Made by a program: the position numbers and the translations under genes
The notes under the pieces: model-generated
What the model was told of the DNA's origin: nothing
Seen by the model: the letters and a program-made list of their open reading frames with translations, nothing else
Databases searched by the model: none
Source: an uncultured Clostridia bacterium
GTDB taxonomy: Bacteria; Bacillota; Clostridia; Oscillospirales; Oscillospiraceae
NCBI GenBank assembly: GCA_947173485.1
Contig: CAMWFH010000001.1
Location: 558,001 to 622,000 of the forward strand
Reading direction: 5' to 3'
DNA: 64,000 bases
Shown here: piece after piece, positions 19,341 through 28,831 of the stretch
Layout of the letters: each line of letters begins with the position of its first letter
How positions within the stretch are numbered: the stretch's first letter is position 1

Positions 19341-21323
19341 TCAGATCCCTAATTTGATCCAAAGGTCGTTGTACAGCGTCCTGGTCTCCGGGGGCAGGTA
19401 CTCATAGACCTCGCACCGCTCCAGCACCTCCGGCGGAGTGGCCATGATCTCGTAGAGCTCCTGGTCCAGGGGCTCCTCATACAGTTCCTCGTAATAGGCC
19501 GGGTAAGCCGCCAGGGCCTCCTCATTGGGGGAGGCGTACCAGATGAAGTCCATATTCGCCAGGCTCGCCTCCGTGGAGGCCATGAAGTCGATCCACTGGT
19601 GGGCCTCCTCATAATGAGGAGCATCCTTCAAAACGCACATGGCGTCCACGAACCAGTTGCTCCCTTCCTCCGGGATCACGAAGGCCAGGTCCTCGTTGTT
19701 CTCCAGCATGGTCAGGTAGTCCCCGGCGTAGTAGGTGGCGATGGCGGCGTTGCCTCCCTCCATGGTCTGGAACACCTCGTCCATCACCTTCCCCTGGAAC
19801 ACCCCCCGGCGGGTGGCGTCGGCCAGGAGCTCGTAGGCCGCCCGGATCTCCCCCTCGTCGGTGGTGTTGACGGAGTAGCCCAGGCAGAGCAGGGCCTCCC
19901 CCAGAGCGTCCCGGGAGTTGTTGATCAGAAGGACCTGTCCGGCGTAGTCGTCGCTGTAGATGTCCCGCCAGCTGGCGATCTCCTTCTCCACCATGGCGGT
20001 GTTGTAGATGATCCCCAGGGTCCCCCAGGTGTAGGGCACTGTATAAAGGTTGTCCGGGTCGTAGCTGAGATACTTGAACCGGTCCCCGATCTTCGCAAAG
20101 TTGGGGATCTTCTGGTAATCCAGGGGCTCCAGCATATCCTCAGCGATCAGCAGGGCGATCATGTAGTCCGAGGGGACGATCACATCGTAGTCCGCCCCGC
20201 CGCTCTTCAGCAGGGAGTAGAGGGTCTCGTTGCTGTCCACGGTCTGGTAGTTGACCCGGATGCCTGTCTCCTCCTCGAACTGGTCGATCAGGTCCGTGTC
20301 GATATACTCCCCCCAGGAGCAGACATTCACCACGGGCCGGGAGGCGGTGGCGTCATGGAGAAAGAGGATCACCGCCGCCAAGGCGCAGGCGGCGACAGCC
20401 GCCGCTCCCCGGTGGAACCACTTGTTTTGCAAAAGGGCGGGCACAGGCCGGCGCCGGGGGGCCGCCCCCAGCTCCCGCCGCCGCTCCAGCCGGGCCTCCC
20501 GGATGTTGTTGGCCAGCAACAGGACCAGCACCGACAGGAACAGCAGGGTGGACACCGCGTTGATCTCCGGGGTGATCCGCCGCTTGGTCATGCCGTAGAT
20601 GGTCATGGCCAGGGTGGAGGTAGAGGACCCGGCGGTGAAGTAGGAGATCACGAAGTCGTCGATGGACATGGTGAAGGCGATCAGCGCCCCGGACACGATA
20701 CCCGGCTTGATCTCCGGCACCACCACCTTCCAGAAGGCCTGCATCCAGGTGCAGCCCAGATCCTGGGCGGCGTCGATCAGGTTCCGGTCCATCTGCCGGA
20801 GCTTGGGGGCCACGTTCAGGATCACATAGGGGATGTTGAAGGCGATGTGGGCCAGGAGCATGGTGGTGAAGCCCAGATGGAGCCGGGTGGGCAGCTCCAC
20901 CAGGGACTGGACGCCGTTGAACCACTTGGCAAAGCCGCCCCAACCCTGGAAGAAGGCCACGAAGAACAGGCACAGGGAGACGCCGGTGACGATATCGGCG
21001 TTCATCATCGGGATGTTGTTCACCGCCAGCAGGGCGTCCCGCTTCCGGCGGCCCAGGCTGTAGAGCCCGATAGCGGCGAAGGTGCCGGCGATCGTGGAGA
21101 TGATGGTCGCCAGGATGGACACGAGCAGAGTGGTGTAGACGCTCTCCATGATCAGCCGGTTCTGGAACAGCTCCGCGTACCAGTGGAGGGAGAACCCCCG
21201 CCAGACGGCGCTGGAGTCCCCGGCGTTGAAGGAGAACACGATCAGGAACACGATGGGGGCATAGAGGAACAGGAACACCAGGCCGATCAGCAGCCGGCTG
21301 CCCAGACGTTCTTGCCGCTTCAC
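19341..21323 (-). CDS. potCD: Fused polyamine ABC permease and substrate-binding protein (PotC-PotD)
   Basis: 660 residues, a fusion. Residues 1 to about 265 are a PotC-type permease with six helices and the coupling loop DAAQDLGCTWMQAFWKVVVPEIKPG. A basic linker (ARLERRRELGAAPRRR) and a seventh helix (GAAAVAACALAAVILFL) then tether a PotD-like binding domain on the outside: VVNVCSWGEYIDTDLIDQFEEETGI, VPSDYMIALLI, PYTWGTLGIIYN, ending at LWIKLGI. The GTG start at 21323 overlaps the potB stop (GTGA). Spermidine/putrescine uptake is the likely role. Confidence 0.92.
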   Translation of the reverse strand: MKRQERLGSRLLIGLVFLFLYAPIVFLIVFSFNAGDSSAVWRGFSLHWYAELFQNRLIMESVYTTLLVSILATIISTIAGTFAAIGLYSLGRRKRDALLAVNNIPMMNADIVTGVSLCLFFVAFFQGWGGFAKWFNGVQSLVELPTRLHLGFTTMLLAHIAFNIPYVILNVAPKLRQMDRNLIDAAQDLGCTWMQAFWKVVVPEIKPGIVSGALIAFTMSIDDFVISYFTAGSSTSTLAMTIYGMTKRRITPEINAVSTLLFLSVLVLLLANNIREARLERRRELGAAPRRRPVPALLQNKWFHRGAAAVAACALAAVILFLHDATASRPVVNVCSWGEYIDTDLIDQFEEETGIRVNYQTVDSNETLYSLLKSGGADYDVIVPSDYMIALLIAEDMLEPLDYQKIPNFAKIGDRFKYLSYDPDNLYTVPYTWGTLGIIYNTAMVEKEIASWRDIYSDDYAGQVLLINNSRDALGEALLCLGYSVNTTDEGEIRAAYELLADATRRGVFQGKVMDEVFQTMEGGNAAIATYYAGDYLTMLENNEDLAFVIPEEGSNWFVDAMCVLKDAPHYEEAHQWIDFMASTEASLANMDFIWYASPNEEALAAYPAYYEELYEEPLDQELYEIMATPPEVLERCEVYEYLPPETRTLYNDLWIKLGI

Positions 21324-22153
21324 AGCATCACCGCCTGTTCCTCGCCCTCGCCGAAGTGGTTCATGACGGTCATGCACACCACCACGATCGCCATCATCAC
21401 CATGGAGATGGCCGCCCCCAGCTGGGGATCATAGGCCCCGCCCAAAAACTGCTGCTCGATCAGGTCCCCCAGCATCATCTGGGTGCCGCCCCCTAGGAGG
21501 CGGGAGATGGCGAAGGTAGACACGGAGGGGACGAACACCATGGTCACCCCGGAGACCACCCCCGGCAGGCTCAGCGGCAAAATGACCTTGCGGAACACCT
21601 GGCCGGCGCTGGCCCCCAGGTCCGCTGCGGCCTCCAGCAGGGACCGGTCCAGCTTGACGATGACGGAGTAGATGGGCAGGATCATAAAGGGCAGGTAGTT
21701 GTAGACCATGCCCAGCACCACCGCGCCGGGGGTGCGGATCATCTGGATGTGGTCCACCCCCAGGGCGTCCAGCAGGCCGATGGCCCGGAAGAACTGGTTG
21801 ATCAGGCCGTTGTTCTCCAGGATGGACATCCAGGAGTAGGTCCGCAGGAGGAAGTTCATCCACATGGGCAGCATGATCAGCAGCATGGCCACCTTCTGGA
21901 ACCGCGCCCCCTCCCGGGCCATCCAGTAGGACATGGGGTAGCCGATCAGGAGGCAGACCAGGGTGGCGATCAGGGCCAGGTAGAAGGACCGGCCAAAAAC
22001 GGAGAGGTAGTCCCCCATCCCCAGGAAGTTATCTAAGGTGAACCCGCCACCGGCGGTGGAGAAGGCATAGACCAGCATGATCAGGATCGGCGCCACGACG
22101 AACAGCCCCATCCAGATCACATACGGCACGGCAAACAGGCCCCGCTTATTCAT
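21320..22153 (-). CDS. potB: Spermidine/putrescine ABC permease PotB
   Basis: 277 residues, six hydrophobic segments, with the EAA coupling loop [27 protein letters not shown]. Start [15 protein letters not shown] at 22153 overlaps the end of potA by 8 bases, a typical translational coupling. Pairs with the permease half of PotCD to form the membrane channel. Confidence 0.94.
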   Translation of the reverse strand: MNKRGLFAVPYVIWMGLFVVAPILIMLVYAFSTAGGGFTLDNFLGMGDYLSVFGRSFYLALIATLVCLLIGYPMSYWMAREGARFQKVAMLLIMLPMWMNFLLRTYSWMSILENNGLINQFFRAIGLLDALGVDHIQMIRTPGAVVLGMVYNYLPFMILPIYSVIVKLDRSLLEAAADLGASAGQVFRKVILPLSLPGVVSGVTMVFVPSVSTFAISRLLGGGTQMMLGDLIEQQFLGGAYDPQLGAAISMVMMAIVVVCMTVMNHFGEGEEQAVML

Positions 22154-23315
22154 CCTGGGCCCCCTCTTCCTCGTCCAGCTTGGCAACGTCGCCGATCTCG
22201 TCATACTCCTCGGAGTAGGAGGAGTAATCGCCGAACAGTCCCGAATACTGGCTCTTGTGCATGATATGGATATCGTCCGGGTTCAGCACGATGCCGATGG
22301 TCTCCCCCACATCGTGGAAATCGGTGGTCTGGATCAGCCACTTGAAGCCCTTGAAGTCTACGATGGTGTCGTAGTGGACCCCCTTGAAAGTGACGGAGGT
22401 CACGGTGCCCCGGAGCTGGCCGCTCTCCGGGGGGACGATGTCCACGTCCTCCGGCCGGATGACCACGTCCACCGGCTCCATGGGGGCAAAGCCCTTGTCC
22501 AGGCACTTGAACTTCCGGTTGAAGAACTCCACTACGAAGTCCTCGTGCATCACCCCGTCCAGGATGTTGCTCTCGCCGATGAAGTCGGCCACGAAGGCGT
22601 TCTTGGGCTCGTTGTAGATGTCCTCCGGGGTGCCGATCTGCTGGATGCGCCCCTGGTCCATGACCACGATGGTGTCGCTCATGGCCAGGGCCTCCTCCTG
22701 GTCGTGGGTCACATAGATGAAGGTGATCTCCATCTGCTGCTGGATCCGCTTCAGCTCGCTCTGCATGTCCTTCCGCAGGCGCAGGTCCAGGGCCCCCAGG
22801 GGCTCGTCCAGCAGCAGGACCTTGGGCCGGTTCACCAGGGCCCGGGCGATAGCCACCCGCTGCTGCTGGCCGCCGGACAGCTCGGTGATGCGCCGGTTCT
22901 CGAAGCCCTTGAGGCTCACCACCTCCAGCATCTCCATCACCCGCTCCCGGATCTCCTCCTCGGGGATGCGCTCCTTCTTCTTCTGCCCCTCCACCTTCCG
23001 GCCCAGCCGGAGGCCGAAAGCCACGTTCTCAAAAACGTTCAGGTGCGGGAACAGCGCGTAGCGCTGAAAGACCGTGTTCACCTGCCGCAGATGAGGCGGG
23101 ATATCATTGATCCTCACCCCGTCGAACAGCACCTCGCCCTCCAAGGGCGTGAGGAACCCCCCAATGATGCGCAAGGTGGTGGTCTTGCCGCAGCCACTGG
23201 GTCCGAGCAGTGTGAGGAACTCACTATCATTGATGTATAGATCGATGTGGTCGAGTACCTGCTCGCCGTCAAACGCCATGGAGCAATTTACCAGGCGAAT
23301 CAACTCTTTGGACAT
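22146..23315 (-). CDS. potA: Spermidine/putrescine ABC transporter ATP-binding protein PotA
   Basis: 389 residues. Walker [11 protein letters not shown]-loop, signature [15 protein letters not shown], Walker [14 protein letters not shown]-loop [10 protein letters not shown], then a C-terminal TOBE regulatory domain from about residue 275. The tail (residues 355-389) is acidic and extended. Start MSKELIRL at 23315 is set by GGGAGGA; the frame runs 80 codons upstream but those codons cross the promoter, so the long version is not real. Confidence 0.95.
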   Translation of the reverse strand: MSKELIRLVNCSMAFDGEQVLDHIDLYINDSEFLTLLGPSGCGKTTTLRIIGGFLTPLEGEVLFDGVRINDIPPHLRQVNTVFQRYALFPHLNVFENVAFGLRLGRKVEGQKKKERIPEEEIRERVMEMLEVVSLKGFENRRITELSGGQQQRVAIARALVNRPKVLLLDEPLGALDLRLRKDMQSELKRIQQQMEITFIYVTHDQEEALAMSDTIVVMDQGRIQQIGTPEDIYNEPKNAFVADFIGESNILDGVMHEDFVVEFFNRKFKCLDKGFAPMEPVDVVIRPEDVDIVPPESGQLRGTVTSVTFKGVHYDTIVDFKGFKWLIQTTDFHDVGETIGIVLNPDDIHIMHKSQYSGLFGDYSSYSEEYDEIGDVAKLDEEEGAQDE

Positions 23316-23417
23316 TATCCTCCCCCGTTCTTCGTAGATTTGGTATTTTTTGTGAAAGGTGTAGAAAATTTGCCCGTTTTCCCCCGGTACTTTTTCCAAA
23401 AGAAAATAGGCAAGGTA

Positions 23418-23446
23418 AATATATAGAAAACAGCGGGAAATGTCAA
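23418..23446 (-). promoter_or_regulatory. Promoter of the potABCD operon
   Basis: On minus: TTGACA (23441-23446), exactly 17 bases, TATATT (23418-23423). Near-consensus. The untranslated leader to potA is about 100 bases. Confidence 0.75.
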
Positions 23447-23541
23447 TAGAGATTCGCAAAAATGCAGGAGATCTTTCTTCTCTTGCACAAAATGGATAGG
23501 CGGGCACCAGGAAATGCCGGTAAAAAAATGAAGATCGCTGG

Positions 23542-23570
23542 TAGACAAGAGACAAAGTTTATGGTATAAT
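23542..23570 (+). promoter_or_regulatory. Promoter for the M20 peptidase gene
   Basis: TAGACA (23542-23547), 17-base spacer, perfect TATAAT (23565-23570), 40 bases before the start codon. Divergent from the pot promoter. Confidence 0.7.
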
Positions 23571-23610
23571 GCAAGCACTTTCTCATTTTATTGCATGGAG
23601 GGGACGCTGT

Positions 23611-24705
23611 ATGGATCCATCCCGCCTGCTGGACCGGTTCCTCCGTTATGTCCGCTGTGACAGCGAATCCGGGGACGAACGGGCCTTTTGTGAGCTGATC
23701 GAGAGCGAGCTCCGCGCCATGGGCGTGCCCTTCTCCAGAGATGAAGTAGGGGAGCGCGCCTGCTCCAACGGCTGGAACATCTTCGCCAGCCTGCCGGGCC
23801 AGGGAGAGCCGATCCTCTTCTCCGCCCATCTGGACACCGTCCCCCCAGGCAAGGGCATCCGTCCGATGGTGGCCGATGGCGTCGTCCGCTCCAGCGGCGA
23901 TACGGTCCTGGGGGCCGACGACAAGTCCGGTGTGGCCGCCATCATGGAGGCCCTGGAGACTATGGTCCAGGGGGATGCGCCCCACCGGCCGGTGGAGGTC
24001 CTCTTCACCGTCTGCGAGGAGCTGGGGCTCTATGGCTCCCGCTACGCTGACTACGGTCCGATCCGCAGCCGCCAGGCGGTGGTGCTGGACGGGGGCCGGC
24101 CTGGGATCATCGTCAACAAGGCCCCGGCCCATGTGATGCTCACCGTGACCATCCAGGGCCGCAGCGCCCATGCCGCCGCCGCCCCGGAGCAGGGCATCCA
24201 CGCCATCAAGGCCGCAGCGGACGCTATCGCCGCCATCCCCTGCGGACGGGTGGACGAGGAGACGGTGATGAACGTTGGGACCTTCCACGCCGATGGCAAG
24301 CCCAACATCGTCCCCGCCCTGGCAGTCTTTGAGATGGAGATCCGCTCCCACAAGGAGGAGCTGCTGCAAAAGCGCCTGCAAGACACCCAGGACGCCATCG
24401 CCGCCGCCTGCCGGACCTACGGCGCCAGTTATACCATTGAGAGCGAGCGCCACGCCGGGGCCCTGGACGTGCCGGCGGACTCCCCTCTGATCCAAAAGCT
24501 CCAGGCCGTGTGCCGGGAGCTGGGGGCCCAGACGGCGGTGGAGGGCGGCTTCGGCAACTCCGACGCCACCTGGATCTTCGGCCACGGCATCGACGCGGTC
24601 AACATCGGCACCGGCATGAGCGCCGTCCACGGGGTGGGCGAGCATATCAAGATCGCCGACTTGGAAAACACCGCCCGTCTGGTGCTGGCTATGACCAGGC
24701 CCTGA
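23611..24705 (+). CDS. M20 family metallopeptidase, PepT-like
   Basis: 364 residues. Zinc ligand motifs: FSAHLDTVPPG (His and Asp), GADDKSGVAAI (bridging Asp), VLFTVCEELGLYG (catalytic and ligand Glu), VLDGGRPG and the late histidine in MSAVHGVGEH. It matches the shorter PepT-like (tripeptidase-like) group rather than carboxypeptidase G2. Start MDPSRLL has GGAGGGG upstream; the frame begins 14 codons earlier. It is the first gene of a same-strand series with an ABC transporter and an Xaa-Pro aminopeptidase, suggesting peptide use. Confidence 0.9.
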   Translation: MDPSRLLDRFLRYVRCDSESGDERAFCELIESELRAMGVPFSRDEVGERACSNGWNIFASLPGQGEPILFSAHLDTVPPGKGIRPMVADGVVRSSGDTVLGADDKSGVAAIMEALETMVQGDAPHRPVEVLFTVCEELGLYGSRYADYGPIRSRQAVVLDGGRPGIIVNKAPAHVMLTVTIQGRSAHAAAAPEQGIHAIKAAADAIAAIPCGRVDEETVMNVGTFHADGKPNIVPALAVFEMEIRSHKEELLQKRLQDTQDAIAAACRTYGASYTIESERHAGALDVPADSPLIQKLQAVCRELGAQTAVEGGFGNSDATWIFGHGIDAVNIGTGMSAVHGVGEHIKIADLENTARLVLAMTRP

Positions 24706-24774
24706 GCAAAGACCGGTTTCATCGCGGATAAGCGCCGCGTTGGAATAAATCATCCTATCTAGGAGGAAAGAAGT

Positions 24775-25998
24775 TTGAAGAAGAAGTTATTGTGCCTGCT
24801 TCTGGCCGCCGCTATGGTATTCAGCCTGTTCGGCTGCCGGAGCAACGACCCCACCCCGCCCGACGACAATACCCCCGGCGACTCCCAGCAGACCCCCAAC
24901 ACCCCGGACCAGAACACCCCCGATGTGACCCCGACCTCCAACTACAAGATCGGCATCATCACCGGCACTGCCTCCCAGGGCGATGAGGAGATCACCCAGG
25001 CCAACAAGATGAAGGAAAAGTATCCTGACATGATCGTCACCGCTACTTATCCCGACAACTTCACCACCGAGACCGAGACCGTCATCTCCAACGCGGTGGC
25101 CATGGCCTCCGATCCCGATGTGAAGGCCATCGTCTGGTGCCAGGCCATCCCCGGTACCACCGCCGCCATCAACAAGGTCCGCGAGACCCGTGACGACATC
25201 ATCTTCATCGTGGGCACCCCCGGTGAGGACCCGGGCGTCATCGATCCCGCTGCCGACCTGGTGTTCCAGGTCGACGAGCCCGGCTGCGGCATCGTCATCC
25301 CGCCCCAGGCCAAGGCCCAGGGCGCCAAGACCATGATCCACTACTCCTTCCCCCGCCACATGAGCTATGCCCTGATCGTGGCCCGTCATGAGAACCTCAT
25401 CAAGTATTGCGAGCAGGAGGGCATCAAGCTGGTGGACGTGACCGCTCCCGATCCCACCGGCGACAGCGGCATGACCGGCGCCCAGCAGTTCATCCTGGAG
25501 GACGTGCCCCGTCAGATCGCCCAGTACGGCGAGGACACCGTGTTCTTCACCACCAACTGCGGTATGCAGGAGCCTCTGATCCGCTCCGTCTTTGAGAACC
25601 ACGCCATCTACACCCTCCAGTGCTGCCCCTCTCCCTTCCATGCCTTCCCCGCCGCTCTGAACATCGATATGTCCGGCCATGAGGCGGATGTGGAGTACAT
25701 GATGGAGCAGCTCCAGGCCAAGGTGGACGAAGCCGGCATGAACGGTCGTGTGTCCACCTGGGGCGTCCCCTGCAATATGCTGTTCATCTCCGCCGGTGTG
25801 GAGTACGCCCGGAAGGTCCTGGACGGCAAGACCAACGGTGTCGTGGATGACGCCGCGATCCGTGAGACCATCGCCGAGTGCGCCGACCAGTTCACCGAGG
25901 GTATGCAGATGACCCTGACCAACTACGAGGATGACAGCACCAACGGCCCCGTGACCAACCACTACCTGGTCATGGCTGACTTCGTCACCTTCAACTGA
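24775..25998 (+). CDS. DUF3798-type lipoprotein, probable ABC substrate-binding protein
   Basis: 407 residues from a TTG codon with an ideal AGGAGG upstream. Lipoprotein signal MKKKLLCLLLAAAMVFSLFGC, lipidated Cys at residue 21, then a proline/threonine-rich tether (PTPPDDNTPGDSQQTP). The mature domain starts NYKIGIITGTASQGDEE and has a periplasmic-binding-type alternation (KAIVWCQAIPGTTAAI, IIFIVGTPGEDPG). I recognise it as DUF3798-like. It sits directly before a sugar/nucleoside-type ABC ATPase and two permeases, so it likely supplies their ligand; the ligand is unknown. Confidence 0.82.
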   Translation: MKKKLLCLLLAAAMVFSLFGCRSNDPTPPDDNTPGDSQQTPNTPDQNTPDVTPTSNYKIGIITGTASQGDEEITQANKMKEKYPDMIVTATYPDNFTTETETVISNAVAMASDPDVKAIVWCQAIPGTTAAINKVRETRDDIIFIVGTPGEDPGVIDPAADLVFQVDEPGCGIVIPPQAKAQGAKTMIHYSFPRHMSYALIVARHENLIKYCEQEGIKLVDVTAPDPTGDSGMTGAQQFILEDVPRQIAQYGEDTVFFTTNCGMQEPLIRSVFENHAIYTLQCCPSPFHAFPAALNIDMSGHEADVEYMMEQLQAKVDEAGMNGRVSTWGVPCNMLFISAGVEYARKVLDGKTNGVVDDAAIRETIAECADQFTEGMQMTLTNYEDDSTNGPVTNHYLVMADFVTFN

Positions 25999-26058
25999 CC
26001 CATCGGCCCTTACCGGGCACGATCCAAAGAACGGGAAGACCCGCGACAATGAAAAGGA

Positions 26059-26096
26059 GCCGCGGCCTGTTCACAGGCCGCGGCCCTCTTGTTTTT
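26059..26096 (+). terminator. Terminator between binding protein and ABC genes
   Basis: 11-bp stem (26059-26069 with 26074-26084), TTCA loop, then CTCTTGTTTTT. It would let the binding-protein mRNA be made in excess, with the ATPase/permease genes from read-through or their own promoter. Confidence 0.8.
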
Positions 26097-26139
26097 CCAT
26101 CGCTTTACTGTGCTATTATGAGAGAATGGGGGGATAGGA

Positions 26140-27741
26140 TTGGACAGTACCCGCTATGTACTGCGTATGAAGAACATCACCAAGGAATACTCCGGCAACC
26201 AGGTCCTGAAGGGGATCGACCTGGAGGTCCACCCGGGTGAGATCCACGCCCTGATGGGCGAGAACGGCGCCGGGAAATCCACGCTGATGAACATCCTCTT
26301 CGGGATGCCGGTGATCCACTCCACTGGGGGCTTCGGCGGCACCGTGGAGATCGACGGCCAGAGCGTGACCATCGACACGCCCCAGAAGGCCCTGGAGCTG
26401 GGCATCGGCATGGTCCACCAGGAGTTCATGCTCATCCCCGGCTTCACCGTGACGGAGAACATCAAGCTGGGCCGGGAGATCAGCCACCCCAACGCGCTGA
26501 GCCGTGTCTTCGGCAAGTCCATGGAGACGCTGGACATGGAGGCGATGACCCGTGACGCCCGCAAAGCCCTGGATACCATCGGCCTGCAGGTAGAGGACTA
26601 CGTCCGGGTCGCCGGGCTGCCGGTGGGCTATATGCAGTTCATCGAGATCGCCCGGGAGATCGACAAGACCGGGATCCGCCTGCTGGTGTTCGATGAGCCC
26701 ACCGCCGTGCTGACGGAGAGCGAGGCGGACCGGCTGCTGGAGGCGATGCGGGTGATCGCCTCCCAGGATATCGCCATCATCTTCATCACCCACCGTCTGG
26801 ACGAGGTCATGGCCGTGGCCGACAGCACCACCGTCCTCCGGGACGGGGAGTTCGTGGCCTACCGGGCCATCCGGGACACCAGCGCGGCGGAGATCGCCGA
26901 GCTGATGGTGGGCCGCCGGGTGGAGAAGCTGGTAGACGAGCGGGAGGACCACCGGCAGCTGCGGGACGACGATATCGCTGTCCAGATCCGCAACTATACC
27001 GTGGATATGCCCGGTGAGCTGGTGAAGGGGCTGGACCTGGATATCCGCCGGGGCGAGATCTTCGGCATCGGCGGTCTGGCCGGCCAGGGCAAGCTGGGCA
27101 TCCCCAACGGCATCATGGGCCTCTACGAGGCCACTGGCGATGTGACCATCCTGGGCAAGAAGCTGGACCTCCACAAGCTGGGGGAGGCGCTGCGCAATGA
27201 CGTGGCCTTCGTCAGCGAGGACCGCCGGGGAGTGGGCCTGCTGCTGGAGGAGAGCATCGAGCAGAACATCATCTTCTCCGCCATGCAGGTGAAGAACAAG
27301 TTCCTGCGGACCTTTGGCTGGATCCGCCTGCTGGACTCCGCCGCGGCTCATGCCCACGCCCGTGAGATGGTGCAGCAGCTGGACATCCGCTGCACCGGCA
27401 TCAGCCAGCCGGCGGGGCGCCTGTCCGGCGGCAACCAGCAGAAGGTCTGCTTAGCCCGGGCGCTGACGCTGGACCCCAAGGTCCTCTTCGTGTCCGAGCC
27501 CACCCGGGGCATCGACATCGGCGCGAAGAAGCTGGTGCTGGAGCTGCTGAGCAAGCTGAACCGGGAACAGGGGATGACCATCATCGTGGTGTCCTCGGAG
27601 CTGGTGGAGCTGCGGTCCGTCTGCGACCGGATCGCCATCGTGACCGACGGACGGGTCAGCAGCATCCTGAAGCCGGACGATTCCGATGCGGACTTTGGCC
27701 TGGCTATGTCCGGCAAGAAGGGAGGCGGCAAGCGTGGGTGA
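26140..27741 (+). CDS. ABC transporter ATP-binding protein, two nucleotide-binding domains (CUT2/BMP-nucleoside type)
   Basis: 533 residues from a TTG with GGGGG upstream. First domain: Walker A GENGAGKST near residue 43, Walker B LLVFDEPTAVL, HRLDEV H-loop. Second domain: its Walker A is altered (GGLAGQGKLGIPN), as usual in this subfamily, but it keeps LSGGNQQKVCLARAL and the LFVSEPTRGIDIGAKK Walker B. Such duplicated ATPases drive monosaccharide or nucleoside importers with permeases of the BPD_transp_2 kind, which follow here. Confidence 0.92.
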   Translation: MDSTRYVLRMKNITKEYSGNQVLKGIDLEVHPGEIHALMGENGAGKSTLMNILFGMPVIHSTGGFGGTVEIDGQSVTIDTPQKALELGIGMVHQEFMLIPGFTVTENIKLGREISHPNALSRVFGKSMETLDMEAMTRDARKALDTIGLQVEDYVRVAGLPVGYMQFIEIAREIDKTGIRLLVFDEPTAVLTESEADRLLEAMRVIASQDIAIIFITHRLDEVMAVADSTTVLRDGEFVAYRAIRDTSAAEIAELMVGRRVEKLVDEREDHRQLRDDDIAVQIRNYTVDMPGELVKGLDLDIRRGEIFGIGGLAGQGKLGIPNGIMGLYEATGDVTILGKKLDLHKLGEALRNDVAFVSEDRRGVGLLLEESIEQNIIFSAMQVKNKFLRTFGWIRLLDSAAAHAHAREMVQQLDIRCTGISQPAGRLSGGNQQKVCLARALTLDPKVLFVSEPTRGIDIGAKKLVLELLSKLNREQGMTIIVVSSELVELRSVCDRIAIVTDGRVSSILKPDDSDADFGLAMSGKKGGGKRG

Positions 27742-28831
27742 AAAATTGAAAAGCACCGTTGCAAAGGTAGGACTGCCCCGAATCATCATCGTGGCCTTCT
27801 TTATCTCGCTGTGGTTCGCTGCCGCCGGATTGGGGCTGGACCTGGTCCAGCTCTTCAGCGACTGCCTCAAGCGCTGGGGCATGTTCGGCGTGCTGGTGCT
27901 GGCCATGGTGCCGGCGGTCCAGTGCGGCATCGGCCTGAACTTCGGTATCACCATGGGCATCGTGGGCGGCCTGTTGGGCGGATTGGTGGTGGTGGAGTTC
28001 AAGCTCTCCGCCATCCCCTCCATCGTGGCCGTCAGCCCCCTGCTGGCCCAGTGGGTGGGCATCCTGATCGCCATCGCCATCGGCATCGTGCTGGCCACCG
28101 GCATCGGCTGGCTCTACGGCCTGCTCCTCAACCGGGTCAAGGGCTCGGAGATGACGGTGACCACCTATGTGGGCTTCTCCATCATCGCCTTCATGAACAT
28201 CATGTGGACCGTGCTGCCCTTCAAGAGCGGCGTGCTGATCTACCCCAACGCCGGTGAGGGCCTGCGCAACACCATCTCCCTGGCCGACGACTACTCCGGC
28301 GTGGTCAGCAACACCCTGGCGATCCACCCGGAGGGCAGCAGCCTGAACATCCCCACGGGGCTGATCCTGTTCGTTCTTTTCGTCTGCCTCCTGGTGTGGC
28401 TGTTCATGCGCTCCAAGACCGGCATCGCTATGTCCGCCGCCGGGGCCAACCCCCAGTTTGCCAAGGCCTCTGGCATCAATGTGAACAAGATGCGCCTGAT
28501 CGGCACCACCCTCTCCACGGTCTTAGCCGCTGTGGGCATCTTGCTCTATGCCCAGGGCTTCGGCTTCATCCAGCTCTACAACGGCCCTATGATGATGGGC
28601 TTCAACTGCGTGGCGGCGGTGCTGATCGGCGGCGCCACCCCCAAGCGGGCCAGGATCTCCCATGTGCTGGTGGGCACCTTCCTCTTCCAGGGCCTGCTGG
28701 TGATCGCCCTGCCGGTGGCCAACCAGATCATTCCTGAGGGCAACCTGTCCGAGGTCATGCGGATGATCATCGCTAACGGCATCATCCTCTATGCTTTGGT
28801 CCAGAACAAGGGAGGTGACAGCCGTGACTAA
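27734..28831 (+). CDS. ABC transporter permease (BPD_transp_2 type), first subunit
   Basis: 365 residues from GTG at 27734, which overlaps the ATPase stop by 8 bases and follows GGAGGCGG. About 9-10 hydrophobic helices; conserved features are MVPAVQCGIGLNFGITMGIVGGLLGG, the ANPQFAKASGINVNKMRL loop that contacts the ATPase, and GGATPKRARI. Pairs with the next gene as a heterodimeric channel. Confidence 0.9.
   Translation: MGEKLKSTVAKVGLPRIIIVAFFISLWFAAAGLGLDLVQLFSDCLKRWGMFGVLVLAMVPAVQCGIGLNFGITMGIVGGLLGGLVVVEFKLSAIPSIVAVSPLLAQWVGILIAIAIGIVLATGIGWLYGLLLNRVKGSEMTVTTYVGFSIIAFMNIMWTVLPFKSGVLIYPNAGEGLRNTISLADDYSGVVSNTLAIHPEGSSLNIPTGLILFVLFVCLLVWLFMRSKTGIAMSAAGANPQFAKASGINVNKMRLIGTTLSTVLAAVGILLYAQGFGFIQLYNGPMMMGFNCVAAVLIGGATPKRARISHVLVGTFLFQGLLVIALPVANQIIPEGNLSEVMRMIIANGIILYALVQNKGGDSRD

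Noticed and set aside
19599..21434. 611-codon plus-strand frame opposite potCD and potB
   Set aside because: Antisense shadow; low-complexity Gly/Val/His/Gln sequence.
23316..23555. Upstream extension of potA by 80 codons
   Set aside because: It would include the near-consensus promoter of the operon; the internal ATG with GGGAGG is the natural start.
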